Below, piece by piece: positions 1 through 19,700 of a DNA stretch of 64,000 bases. This stretch comes from Hyperoodon ampullatus. Lineage: Eukaryota; Chordata; Mammalia; Artiodactyla; Ziphiidae. Position 1 is the stretch's first letter, and every line of letters begins with the position of its first letter. Where the stretch lies: contig OX457061.1 in assembly GCA_949752795.1 (NCBI GenBank), positions 7,747,239 to 7,811,238 on the forward strand, in the 5' to 3' direction. The translations under genes and the position numbers were made by a program. The notes below the pieces were generated by a model, which saw nothing but the letters and a program-made list of their open reading frames with translations, did no database searches and had not been told where the DNA came from.

Positions 1-1028
1 CTCAGTCTTCCCCTCTGTGCAATGGGTGTAATGAGAATTGCTCTCAGAGGCCCTTCCAACCAAAAGAAGACAGTCCACTCTCCTGACATCCAGGATCCCA
101 ACCAAAATGCCTTGAAGCGGGTATTGACTTGAGTGCCTCGGGCTCGACTCCCCACCCAGAGACCTACAGAGTTTCTGTGGATGATCAGGCCAAGCCACAA
201 CACCCAAAGGGGCAGCTTCCTGAGAAGGGGCCCTGCTCAGTCCCTGCCCATAGGCCCAGGCAGTGCCATGCCTCTGTTGGCCCACAGAGGGCGATGGAGA
301 AAACAGGTGAGAGCCTGGAGGGGCCTGAGAGGTGACCGCTCAGAGGGGAAAGGTGACTGAGGGAGAGGAAGAGGGGCTTGAAGTCACCCCCGCAAACACA
401 CTCAGCAAGCCACTCAGATGAATCTTAGGGGACTGGGGCTTAAGGGGAGAGGAACGGCTGGCAGGGCTGAGATTAGGACTCTTGGACTGTATTCCTGGTG
501 CTCTACAGACTTGCTCAAGGGGCAGCAGATGGGACTGTTTTCCTTCAGGTTCCCCTGTTCCTGGGGAGGGGCTGAAGGTCACGTTTATGAGGTAGCCTGA
601 GATTCTCCAAGCCAGGACGAAGACATGGTCTGGACCACAGGGAACCCTTACACCATCTCCCCCTCCTCCACACGAAAAGCAAAAGCCGGGAGGGGCACCG
701 AACCAGCGCCTCCAACTCCAATGCCAAGGGTCTCCAAGGTCCTCAGACCTCTGGACTCCCAGAGCCCGCCAGGGCAGAAGGCAAGGACCCGTCCCGGAAG
801 GCTGGGGGATGGGACGAGGAGGGAACGGGATGCCCAGATCTCCCGGGCCCCGATCCCGGGTCACTGCGGACCGCCCTGACCCCCCAAAAAGCCAGGGTAG
901 CAGAGCGCCCGGCAAGGAGACAGAGCAGCAGGGCGCGCCCCCCACCCCAGACCGGTACCGCCACCTCCCCCGGACTCGGCCGGGCACATTCTCCCGCCCG
1001 GGGACCCATTGTCCTAGCCTGTGCTCAC
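1..1028 (-). other. SLC27A4: Probable SLC27A4 intron 1 (5' part)
   Basis: No coding exon is recognisable here. The stretch lies just inside a splice donor that would end a minus-strand exon at 1029, so it is probably the start of SLC27A4 intron 1. This is inferred from gene order, because in mammals SLC27A4 lies downstream of COQ4 on the same strand. The first 60 bases resemble a MIR fragment. GC content rises from about 800 onward, into the CpG island. Reading frames here are not supported as genes. Confidence 0.5.
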
Positions 1029-1110
1029 CTGGTGTCGGCCCCGCCGCGGAGCACGCAGTCCAGATGCGGCCCGGCTGCTGTAGCAGAGTGGGGAGCGCGG
1101 GGAGCATCAG
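1029..1110 (-). other. SLC27A4: Putative non-coding exon 1 of SLC27A4 (3' part)
   Basis: On the minus strand the sequence ACACCAG followed by GTGAGCAC makes a strong donor, placing an exon end at 1029 inside the CpG island. SLC27A4 encodes the fatty-acid transport protein FATP4, an acyl-CoA synthetase. Its first exon in mammals is, from memory, 5' UTR only, which fits the lack of recognisable coding sequence. The 5' limit is not determined and 1110 is a placeholder. The assignment rests on position next to COQ4 and the tRNA-Arg gene, not on sequence match. Confidence 0.4.
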
Positions 1111-1422
1111 CCGCTCCTGGGCGCGCAGAGCCGAGTCTCAGCAGCGTTTCGCCGGCTCTGTGCCCTGCACGGCCCAGCAGCTCGGCCGACCCCGCCCGCC
1201 CGCGGCGCTCCTCCCTTGCCTGTCTCCCGCCCGCCTCCCGCCCGCCTCCCGCCCGCCTCCCGCAATCCAAGCCTGCTGCGCCTGCCGGCAACGCCGCCTG
1301 CCGCGCCTTGCCCAGGGTGAGCACGCCGCAGAGCTGGCAACGCCGCGCAGCCTCCGCGAGCCCTACGCCGCCCGACCCAGCCCGTCCTACGCGCGCGACG
1401 GCCCCTGGCGGCGCCCCGCGCG

Positions 1423-1443
1423 GCACGCTGGGAGTTGTAGTCC
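1423..1443 (-). promoter_or_regulatory. ZNF143/THAP11-type promoter element
   Basis: The minus strand reads ACTACAACTCCCAGCGTGC, close to the ACTACAATTCCCAGnnTGC element bound by ZNF143 and the THAP11/HCFC1 complex at many CpG-island promoters. It lies about 390 bp upstream of the putative SLC27A4 exon-1 donor and has the same orientation. Confidence 0.65.
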
Positions 1444-1702
1444 GCGCTGCGCAGCCCCGCCGGGCAGCAGAGGCCGCCGGGGCCGTGAGGAGGCAGGTGG
1501 GCTCTGCCTGGACCCCGACCCCCAATCCCTGGGCGTCCGGACGTGGGGGAGAGCACCCCCACCGCACCGTTGGCGGAGAATCTGGAGTCCGCGCCCGGAC
1601 CCGAGCAGAGTTCAGCAAAGGCCCGGCGCCACACCTAGAAGAACGCTAAAAAGGCTGTTTCAGGCAGAGGTGAGTTCGGGGGGTGGGAAGAATCCAGCAA
1701 CT

Positions 1703-1780
1703 GGCTCTGTGGCGCAATGGACTTCTAGCTGGCCTCGTGTGGTTATTCAAAGGTTGTGGGTTCGAGTCCCATCAGAGTCA
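1703..1780 (+). pseudogene. tRNA-Arg(TCT) locus with intron, D-arm deleted
   Basis: The 5' strand GGCTCTG (1703-1709) and 3' strand CAGAGTC (1773-1779) form a 7-bp acceptor stem with one G-U pair. The A box TGGCGCAATGG (1710-1720) and B box GGTTCGAGTCC (1759-1769) are intact. The anticodon TCT is at 1724-1726 within CTTCTA, followed by a tRNA-Arg-TCT-type intron (about 1728-1744). A TTTT terminator begins at 1783. The anticodon falls at nucleotides 22-24 instead of 34-36, so 12 nt are missing and the 3' half of the D-stem is absent. Pol III could still transcribe it, but a normal cloverleaf is not possible. A complete tRNA-Arg-TCT gene sits at this place beside SLC27A4 in human. Confidence 0.8.
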
Positions 1781-2284
1781 AATTTTGACAGCTCCTCCTT
1801 CACTTCCATTTGGAAATTTTACGGCCTCCAGGGCCACAAGGTTCAGAAGACCCAAAGGCTCCTGCAGACCTCAGACTGGCACCTGTGCTTCTGGGACAGC
1901 AATAAACTTGGTGTAGGGATTGCTGCGTAGGAACCCTTTCCCATCCTTGGTATCTTGAAAGCAACCTGGCACACTTGGTGGTACAAAGGGCACGGATCTG
2001 GAGACCCGTACCTATCTTTGGCCTCTGAATGGTCTGGACCCTGAAGGCTGTGACCACGTTTGTCATGCCATCTGCCCAGCTCTGGGCCATCTGCCAACTT
2101 CCCACCCCCTGGGTCACTCTGGGCCTCTGAAAACTGGGTTCCTTGATAATCAAACATGTTGGGCATCCACAGTTGCCACTTGTCCTTAAATAGATTCCTT
2201 AATCCCTTACTCCAGTCAAAGTCCTTAAAAGGGAGGAAGGACAGTTTTCAGGGTATGTTTATAGGAATTAAAAATGAAATTTTG

Positions 2285-2619
2285 GGGCTTCCCTGGTGGC
2301 GCAGTGGTTAAGAATCCACCTGCCAATGCAGGGGACACGGGTTCGAGCTCTGGCCCGGGAAGATCCCATATGCCGCGGAGCAACTAAGCCCGTGCGCCAC
2401 AACTACTGAGCCTGCGCTCTAGAGCCTGTGAGCCACAACTACTGAGCCCACGTGCCACAACTACTGAAGGCTGCGCACCTAGAGCCCGTGCTCCGCAACG
2501 AGAAGCCACGACAATAACAAGCCCGCGTACCGCAACAAAGAGTATCCCCCGCTCACCGCAACTAGAGAAAGCCCGCGCGCAGCAACGAAGACCCAACACA
2601 GCCAAAAAAACAAAAAAAC
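2285..2619 (+). repeat. CHR-type SINE, long form
   Basis: It has a tRNA-like head (cttccctggtggcgcagtgg) with the B-box-like gggttcgagc, then the diagnostic run of 'cacaactactgagcc' units, and ends in an A-rich tail. Confidence 0.9.
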
Positions 2620-2664
2620 AGCTCCTGCTTGGGCCCTTTCTTTGGGCATCACCTCACACACCCC

Positions 2665-2800
2665 CACAGCAACCCTAGGAAGTGGGTGCTGTTTCATCCC
2701 CCTTTTACTTATGATTAAACAGGTCCAGAGAGGTGAAGGGACTTGCCCTAAGTCCCTCCACTAGAAAGCGGAGGAGGAGTGGGGAATTTGAATCCCAGTC
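2665..2800 (-). repeat. MIR fragment
   Basis: It contains the conserved MIR core in plus-strand form (gggtgctgtttcatcccc, gattaaacaggtccagagagg). It is an old, diverged tRNA-derived SINE. Orientation is uncertain. Confidence 0.5.
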
Positions 2801-2880
2801 TGCTCGACCTCAGACCAGACAAGGGACAAGCAGCGGAAGCTCAGGCTGGAGGGAACGTCTGCCCTCAGTGCTCGAAGGCC

Positions 2881-3102
2881 CAAGGCTGCCAGAGTCATGG
2901 GCAGCACAGGGCAAAGTCAGGAGAAGCAGACTCTTGACCTGATGGGAGCCTTTATTCAGACAGCAGAGACTCGCCTCCCCCACTGCCAGCCCAAGGCTGC
3001 CAGAGTCATGGGCAGCACAGGGCAAAGGCAGGAGAAGCAGACTCTTGACCTGATGGGAGCCTTTATTCAGACAGCAGAGACTCGCCTCCCCCACTGCCTC
3101 CC
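2881..3102. repeat. 111-bp tandem duplication with poly(A) signals
   Basis: Two near-identical copies lie at 2881-2991 and 2992-3102, with period 111. Each carries tttattcag, which on the minus strand is CTGAATAAA, a canonical poly(A) signal in COQ4 orientation. The copies differ at very few bases, so the duplication is young. The block lies between SLC27A4 and COQ4. It may be the original COQ4 mRNA 3' end, which is inference. Confidence 0.85.
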
Positions 3103-3266
3103 TCTTCTCAGGCCTTGGGAATTGCGTACAGCCCTCCCTCCTGCAAAGACCCCCAGCCTGGCACCCAGAGGACCCTGGCTGGCAGGGAGGGGTTGGGAAC
3201 AGGGGTTGTGGACCTGAGCCATCCCGGCATGAGCCTAGGCAACTGATTCCTACGCACACGTGGTTC

Positions 3267-3908
3267 TGAAACCGAGCACCTCAGATTGGAACTTGAACCC
3301 ACACACCAGGACTTGAACCTGGCCAAAACCCAGATTGGGACTTGAACCCACGCGGCCAGGGCTCGAACCTGGCCAAAACCTACAGTCTTCCAACTGAGAT
3401 CACATACCTGGTTTCAGGACTTAATGAAGCTCAGGTTCTTGATGTTTCATTGCAGAAAGTATTCAGTGAGACAAAGTGATAGGTAAGAGGTGGATTTATT
3501 CAGAGAGAAACACACTCCACAGACAGAGTGTGGGCCATCTCAGAAGGTGAGAAAGGCACCAGGGTATATGCAGGTTGTCAGTTTTTACAGGGGTGGGTAA
3601 TTTCATAGGCTAATGAGTGGGAGGAGTGTTCCAGCTATTTTTTGGGGGGGAAAGGGGTGGGGATTTCCAGGACTTGGGCCACAGCCCACTTTTTGATTGT
3701 TATGGATCCTTGGAACTGTCATGGCGCCTGGGGGTGTGTCATTTAGCTTGATGACGTGTTGCAGTGACCATATACTGAGGCTCAAGGACTAGTGGAAGTT
3801 GACTTGTCCGCCATCTTGGACCCACTTGGTTTTAATCAGTTTATGTCTTGTCCTCGGGCTTTGTTGTTCTTTCAGAGGTTGTGCCCTGCCCCCTTCCCTC
3901 CTGTTTCA
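3267..3908 (-). mobile_element. Solo endogenous retrovirus LTR
   Basis: The 642-bp element begins TGAAAC and ends GTTTCA (perfect 6-bp inverted termini, TG...CA). It is flanked by the 4-bp direct repeat gttc at 3263-3266 and 3909-3912, as expected for a class I (gammaretrovirus-like) element. In its sense (minus) orientation it carries AATAAA (plus 3495-3500). It also contains two copies of a unit of about 50 bp (3282-3381) near its 3' end. No internal gag/pol/env sequence is present, so this is a recombined solo LTR. It lies in the same orientation as COQ4, about 240 bp past the COQ4 stop codon. Confidence 0.85.
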
Positions 3909-4144
3909 GTTCTCTTTGGGCAGCTCCTGGCTCCCCTAGGAGCTCCACCGCTGCCTGCTCCCTCCCGAGTTGGCCCTCAAAGCCACTGAGCAGTGGTTAT
4001 GATAAATTATGATTAGTGATGTCCAAGGGTCAGTGTTGAAAGAAAAGGAACAAAGGTGATGGCAAAGGAGCGCTCCACCCCCAGGGGAAGCAGGGGTGGG
4101 GGGTTGGGAGCCAGGCCAGGCCCTCCGGCTCAGGGGCTCAGGGC

Positions 4145-13287
<9,143 letters not shown>

Positions 13288-13737
13288 GGCAGCGGGCACT
13301 GTAGGACTTCCCAGGGAGGATGGGCGGGGCAAGGCCGACTCCTCAAGCTTCTCTGGCGACAACGCGCAGGAGAAGTCACAAGGACTCGATCCCTACTGCG
13401 CTGAGTAGGGCCTTTTATGCGGGAAAGATAGCACGGACAGGGAAGGTCTCTAAGTATGAGGAAACCCAGGCAACCTACTTCCACAGATACAAAATTCTCC
13501 CCGTTTCACCAAACCCCAAAAAGTGTCTCCAGATAAGCTCCGCTGGCTTTGGGAGTTCAGCTCCGGACCCTACTCCTTTCTCGGAAGCACGTTTTCCCCG
13601 AGGACAATAAGACACGAACCTCTTCCGGCTGTGAAACATGGCGGCGCCCATTGGAAGGACCACATTTGGGAGCGGGACCATAAGGCACTTCCGTCCGGGT
13701 TCAGCTCTTCCGCGAGCCCGGGACGCGGGCTTCAGGC
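13288..13737. promoter_or_regulatory. Bidirectional COQ4/TRUB2 promoter
   Basis: The 450 bp separate the COQ4 ATG (13287, minus) from the TRUB2 ATG (13738, plus) inside a CpG-rich block that runs from about 12890 to 13860. On the TRUB2 side is a compact cluster: an ETS site cttccgg at 13622-13628, a YY1 site aaacatggcggc at 13634-13645, an inverted CCAAT (attgg) at 13650-13654, and a second ETS-like cttccg near 13688. There is no TATA box. This pattern is typical of housekeeping genes encoding mitochondrial proteins. Confidence 0.85.
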
Positions 13738-16700
13738 ATGGGGTTAGATGTCCTGGTGCGGCTGCATGGGCTCTTCGCCGCCTACAAGCCCCCGGGGCTA
13801 AAGTGGAAGCATCTGCGCGATACCGTGGAGCTGCAGCTTTTGAAAGGTGAGTGCCTCGAGCGAGACCCACGATCCCGCTCCCATTTTCCCGGGAGGCCAT
13901 CTTCGCTTCTGATCCATGCTGCAAAATAAAGTCATGTGACCTAGTTGTCTGGGCAGAGCGGTTTCCTAATCGACTGTTCTATACACTCCTCGCCTTCCCC
14001 TGTGTTCAAATGGGTAAACAGACTCAGTATTGTCCGTTGTCATAAATAGTTAATAAGTAGTAAAGTCAGGATTTAAACCCGTCTGTTTCTTAACTTCTGC
14101 TTTCGGAAGTAGAGTACTTTAAAATCTAAAAACTCACTGGACAGAAGTAGTCAGTGAGTTTACAGTATAACAACAATAACAAGTATGATGTGTTGAGGAC
14201 CTACTCTGTACTAGGCGCTGTGTGGGCTTTCATCTGTCTTCTACATCTCCATACTTAGCTGTCCCTCCACCCCCCACCCCCGGTGTTCAGACAGAATCGA
14301 CAAGATGTTCTTTACTTGTGTGTGCTCAGGTCTCAATGCTGGGAAGCGACCTGCCTCTGAACATCGTGTTCGCTTCCTGCTGGGCCCCGTGGAAGGCAGT
14401 GAAGAGAAGGAGCTGACCCTCACAGCCACCAGTGTGCCCACCCTCGTCGACCATCCGCTGGGTAAAGCACATTCAGGAAGGGGCCTGGATGTCACTTCCC
14501 AGGAAATCCCTGCCCAGAGTCAGGGTCCTAGCCAGAGCTCAGACGCCTTCTGTCCCAAACCAGTGTAGGGCCACAGTGGGGATGCAGTATTTGACCAGGG
14601 ATTAGCAAAATTTCCTGGAAAGGGCCAGATAGTCAATATTTTAGGCTTTGCAGGCTCACCTCTGCCATTGTAGTGCGGAAGCAGCAGCTATAGACAGTAT
14701 GTAGAGCAATGAGCCGTGCTGTGTTCCAATAAAACTTTACTGGTGGACGCTGATATTTGAATTTCATATAATTTCATATGATTTTTTTGAACCATTGAAA
14801 ATGTAAAAACCATTTTAATTTGTGGGCCATAAAAAAAAAACAGGCTTGAGGATTTGACTTGTGGACTATAGTTTGTTGACCTCTATTATTCTGGGACTCC
14901 AGGTAGGAATTGAGACCCTCAGGTAGAAGTCATAAGGAGGGAGTTTTGGGCTCCTGTGAAAGAGTGATTTTTTTAAAAATTTATTTTATTGAAGTACAGT
15001 TGATTCACAGTGTTGTGTTGATTTTTGCTGTACAGCAAAGTGATTCAGTTATACATATATGTACATTCTTTTTCATATTCTTTTCCATTATGGTTTATCA
15101 CAGGATATTGAATATAGTTCCCTGTGCTATATGGTAGAACCTTGTTGTTTATCCATTCTGTATATAATAGCTTGCATCTGCTAATCCCAAACTCCCAATC
15201 CATCCCTCCCCCACTCCCCCTCCCCCTCGGCAACCACAAGTCTGTACTCCATGTCTGTGAAGAGTGACTTAACTATAGTCAACAAAGCTGCCCAACAGTG
15301 AAACTAGTTCTGACACTGAGCCCCTGTCATTAGACATGATTAAAGCATGTGTTGGGGAGGCTCTATAGGAGGGCTAAGGAGCTTGACCAGGAACCTTTAA
15401 AACCCCTTGGAGAGAAGTAATCAGTGAGTTTACAGTATAACAACAATAACAAGTCTGATGTGTTGAGGACCTACTCTGTACGGGGTACTGTGTTAAGCTT
15501 TTCCCAAATACTACCCCACTGAATCCTGTGAGGTGGGTCCTAGTCCCATTTCACAAATGAGGAAACTGATGCTCAGTGTTGACTAATGTTAAGTCATGTA
15601 GTCTGGATTCAGTAGACTCTTAACCACCCCATACTGGTCTCCTAGGTTCCTTTTGATCTACAGAAGTGTAAAAGCATCTAGCTCATTCCTGCATTCATTC
15701 TTTTTTTTTTTTCTAGCTTTCTTGAGGTATAGCTGATACACAAAAAAACTATACATACTTAATTTATTATTAATTTGATGGGTCATTCATTCTTTCGGGA
15801 AATGGGTTATTTCCCAAGCAGTCAGTGAATTCTGGGCTCTGGGGGCAGAACTGTTAACACACAGACACAGACCCTGCCTTAAGGAGCTCACAGCCTCCAT
15901 TTTCTCCCTGGGAGAGTGGCCAGGACTCTCCTTCTACAGGAACTGGATAGGGAACCCCCCCAGTCTTTTTTTTTTTTTTCCCGGTACGCAGGCCTCTCAC
16001 TGCTGTGGCCTCTCCCGCCGCGGAGCACAGGCTCCGGATTCGCAGGCTCAGCGGCCATGGCTCACGGGCCCAGCCGCTCCGCAGCATGTGGGATCTTCCC
16101 GGACCAGGGCACGAACCCGTGTCCCCTGCATCGGCAGGCGGACTCTCAACCACTGCGCCACCAGGGAAGCCCTCCCCCCCAGTCTTGAGTCCAGTGTTCT
16201 GCCCAGTCCACTCAGAGTGTCTCATGGGGGGAATGGTGATGGACGGACTTAACAGGCCTCCTGGGTTGCCCTTTCTCTGGGCCCAAGAAACTGAAGAAGT
16301 GGTTTTGGGCCCCAAATTCCACAGTGAGGAAGCCTGAAAGTCCAGTCTGATGCTGGCTTGGGCTCCATGAGGCTACATTCTAGGAATGAGGTCACCATGT
16401 AGCCCAAAGCCATCTTGGAGGCTGGATTATTTGAGGAAAAGGACCTCGTTTGTTTTTTTCCAGTACGTGGACCAGCATTCACCAGCCTGAAGATTGGCAT
16501 GGGGCACCGACTGGATGCCCAGGCGTCTGGGGTGCTTGGTAGGTGGTGTGGTGAGCCTGGGGTGCAATGATAGAGACTTGGGAGAGGATCGGGGAGCTCC
16601 CAGGAGCCCAGCCCATTTCTAACCTGACAGCCATTTCCCACTACTGCCTTGCTCCCCTGATTCCTGCCAAGTCTGATGCTCTGGAGAGGTGCCTGGTGGG

Positions 16701-19700
16701 AAGGGGCAAGTCGTGATCACCCACGTTTATCAAGTGATTCCTGCCTGTGACGCGTGGTTTGAAACTCTTTGTGCACGTGCGTTCACCATAATAACCTTAT
16801 TTGGTAGATACCATATGATTTTAGGAAGAAAGTCAGGCTCTAGGAGCATAGGTAACTCATCCTGGGTCACGTGCCTAGTGAATGTCCCTGGACCAGAGAG
16901 GGAAAACTGTCATCGCTTGCATGGGGCAGCCAAGTGTGTGACCCTGGCCCCACTGGCTGGGCTCTGGATGTCGCTGGAGCTGGACGCACAAAGCCCTGAG
17001 TCATGAGCCATCTGTGTCCCCAGGGTCAGGCGATGGCCACGTCCTTCATACACAACAGTCACAGCAACTTGTCTTGCTTCCTGGGACACAGGCAGGCGGA
17101 CGTGATCTCATGCCCCACTCCCTCCAGGAGTGATAGATGGTCATTCTTTCCTTCAGCCAGAGGGAGACACAGACCGGAGGAAAGGCAGGGAGTGGCCACA
17201 ATGCCCCCATTTATTTGCCGGCTTCTTCCTTCCTGTGCATTGCCTCGATCATCACAACACCCACAGGGCTCAGACAGTATTTTTATGCCCACTGATGGGG
17301 AGCCTGAGACCCAAGGAGGTTAAAGGACGTGCTTAGAGCCGCCCCAGATGTGAATGTAGGTCTGTGTGACTGGGCCAGTGGTCTCTTACTTCTGAGTGCA
17401 TCAGGACCCCAGGGAGCTTGCTAAGGACCCCTAGGCCCCTGCCCCTACACGAGTCAGCGTCAGTATGTAAAGTGGTGGGTCCCGGAAATCTGCATTTTCA
17501 TCTATGCACAGAGGAGCTCACTTGTTCCCTGTAGAAGAAGCTCTTCTTCTTTTTTTTTTTTTTTTTTTGTGGTACGCGGGCCTCTCACTGTTGTGGCCCC
17601 TCCCGTTGCGGAGCACAGGCTCAATGGCCATGGCTCACGGGCCCAGCCGCTCCGCGGCACGAGGGATCCTCCCAGACCGGGGCACGAACCCGTGTCCCCT
17701 GCATCAGCAGGCGGACTCTCAACCACTGCGCCACCAGGGAAGCCCAGAAGAAGCTCTTCTTGCCCCCTTGCTGGCTTCCACAGCCTTGGAAGTGGGAGTA
17801 TTCTGCTGGAGGGGGTGAGGGTTGGAGGACCCAGGGGAACAGGACGGGGGAGCCAGGTGTGAGATCAGGCTGGGTGCCTTGCAGTGCTCGGCGTGGGACG
17901 TGGACGAAGGCTCCTCACCGACTTGTACAACGCTCACCTCACCAAGGTATGGGGGCTGGGGACGGCCTGCTTACCCCTTGGACCTTTCCCTGGGGGTCAC
18001 TGGTACGATTCCGAAGCAGAGATGATTCCATGGAGAATACCCAGGCCATCAGCAAGCATTTTTTTGGGGGGTCATATACCAAGGGAGGCTGTAACATCTT
18101 AATGACAGCTGGCATTATCGCATGCTGGCTACTCTGTGCTGAGCACTGGACGCAGACTCCCTTGTGGATGCCTTACAGCGTCCCCGTAAAATGGGATCTA
18201 TTGTTAACCCATTTTACAGATGAGAGAATGAGGCTCAGGACACGATGCTTGCTCGGGGTCACACAGCCTTTAAGGGACAGAGTTGGGATTTGAACCTGGT
18301 TCTGTCTGACACTGGGTGTCAGGAAGCTTGCATCCATGCTGGGCTGCAGGGTCTGGCATCACGATCATGTGCAGAGACGCCACATTAGAAGTCCCGTGTT
18401 TTTAGTGGTTAAGAGCACAGATTCTGAAGCCAAGTTTTCGCTTCCAAACTCAGATTGTACCACTCTGCCAGTTCTGTCTCCTTGGGTGGATTACTTAACA
18501 TCTGTGTGCCTCCGTTTCCTCATCTTTGAAATGGGAGTGATCGTAGTACCTCCTCTGTACGGTTGCTTTGAATATTTAATCAGTGACCATATGTAATATG
18601 CTCAGCACAGCCACTGGCACGTGGCAGATGCTCAATCGATGTCACTGTTGTCATCCTCTCTATCATCATCATTACTGTTATTTGACGCAGAGGCAGGTAG
18701 CTGCACAGATCATATCTGGAGGGGAGAGAGGAGCTGACAGAGCATCCTGGGAGGGGCCTGGCATGAGTTGTCAGGTTGGGCAGAAGTGGAGAGGTGTGGA
18801 GGCCCGGGGTTGTTGCAGGGTGGCTCGGGGCACCCTTCGCAGGCTGCTGATGCTTGCTGTCATAGGAGAGGAAGTCGGGTGTCCTTCCCCAGGGGCAGCT
18901 GAGCAGGGGCTGAGCACCTGAACTCCCTGAGGGGAGACCTGAGGGCCCCCCAGCCTCAGTCTAGCACCTCTAGTCGAGCTCCTGGGCCACACCTCCCTCC
19001 TTGCCATGGCGGCTTAGAGCCGAGAGGCTGATCATACCTCCCTCTCCCTGTCCTCGCAGGATTACACAGTACACGGCCTCCTGGGCAAAGCCACAGACGA
19101 CTTCTGTGAGGACGGGCGGCTGGTGGAGAAGACGACGTATGGTGAGAGCCCATGGGAGTCCAGGGCGGGCGGGAGGGGCGGTCGCGGCTGCCTCTTCATT
19201 TGCTTCCTTTGATTCCTCACCCTGACGTGGGCCGTGAGGGCCCCCGCTCAGTTATTCTCAGACACACCAAGCCGGGGCTGGCTGTTGGCATGGACGTGTG
19301 ATTCTGACTTCCAGGAATGCCCTGTGCTTCCCTGTGCTCTGCTTAAATGTTACCTCCTTAAATGGTTTCAGTGTCCGGTCAGAAAAGTAAACAACTAATG
19401 ACTAGTGATTATTTAATATCTGTCTCCCCACCAGAATGTCAACCATGAGAGCAGGAACTGTGTAGTTCCACTCCTGTGGTCACACACAACACAGCGCCTG
19501 GGACATGGGAGGTGCTGTATTGATGGATGGATGGGTGGATGGATGGGTAGATGGGCGGATGCATGGGTGGGTGGATGGATGGCTTAGTCTTCATTTCTCA
19601 CTCTCCCCATGTTCTTAGACGTCCTATATGATCTGTTGCATTTGCTTATTTGACGTTTTTTGAGCACCAACCACGTGGCAGGCACTGGGGGCAGGGGCCG

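Larger units (their letters stand above)
880..1660. promoter_or_regulatory. CpG island promoter (SLC27A4 side)
   Basis: The block is very GC- and CpG-rich. It contains an 11-bp tandem repeat (cccgcccgcct, about 3.5 copies, near 1217-1262), several GC boxes and a ZNF143/THAP11-type element at 1423-1443. It spans the probable first exon of SLC27A4 and lies about 50 bp from a tRNA-Arg locus. Synteny makes it the SLC27A4 promoter on the minus strand. The transcription start cannot be read from the sequence alone. Confidence 0.7.

Noticed and set aside
809..1930. Long plus-strand open frame of 373 codons
   Set aside because: It is a product of high GC content. It runs across the CpG island and straight through the tRNA locus, and has no similarity that I recognise.
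2897..3217. Frame with a 37-residue repeat
   Set aside because: It only reflects the 111-bp DNA duplication, whose period is a multiple of three. There is no start context, splice support or homology.
3280..3385. tRNA-like words (gggctcgaacctggcc) near 3360
   Set aside because: They are B-box-like sequence inside the LTR duplication. No acceptor stem or anticodon arm can be formed.
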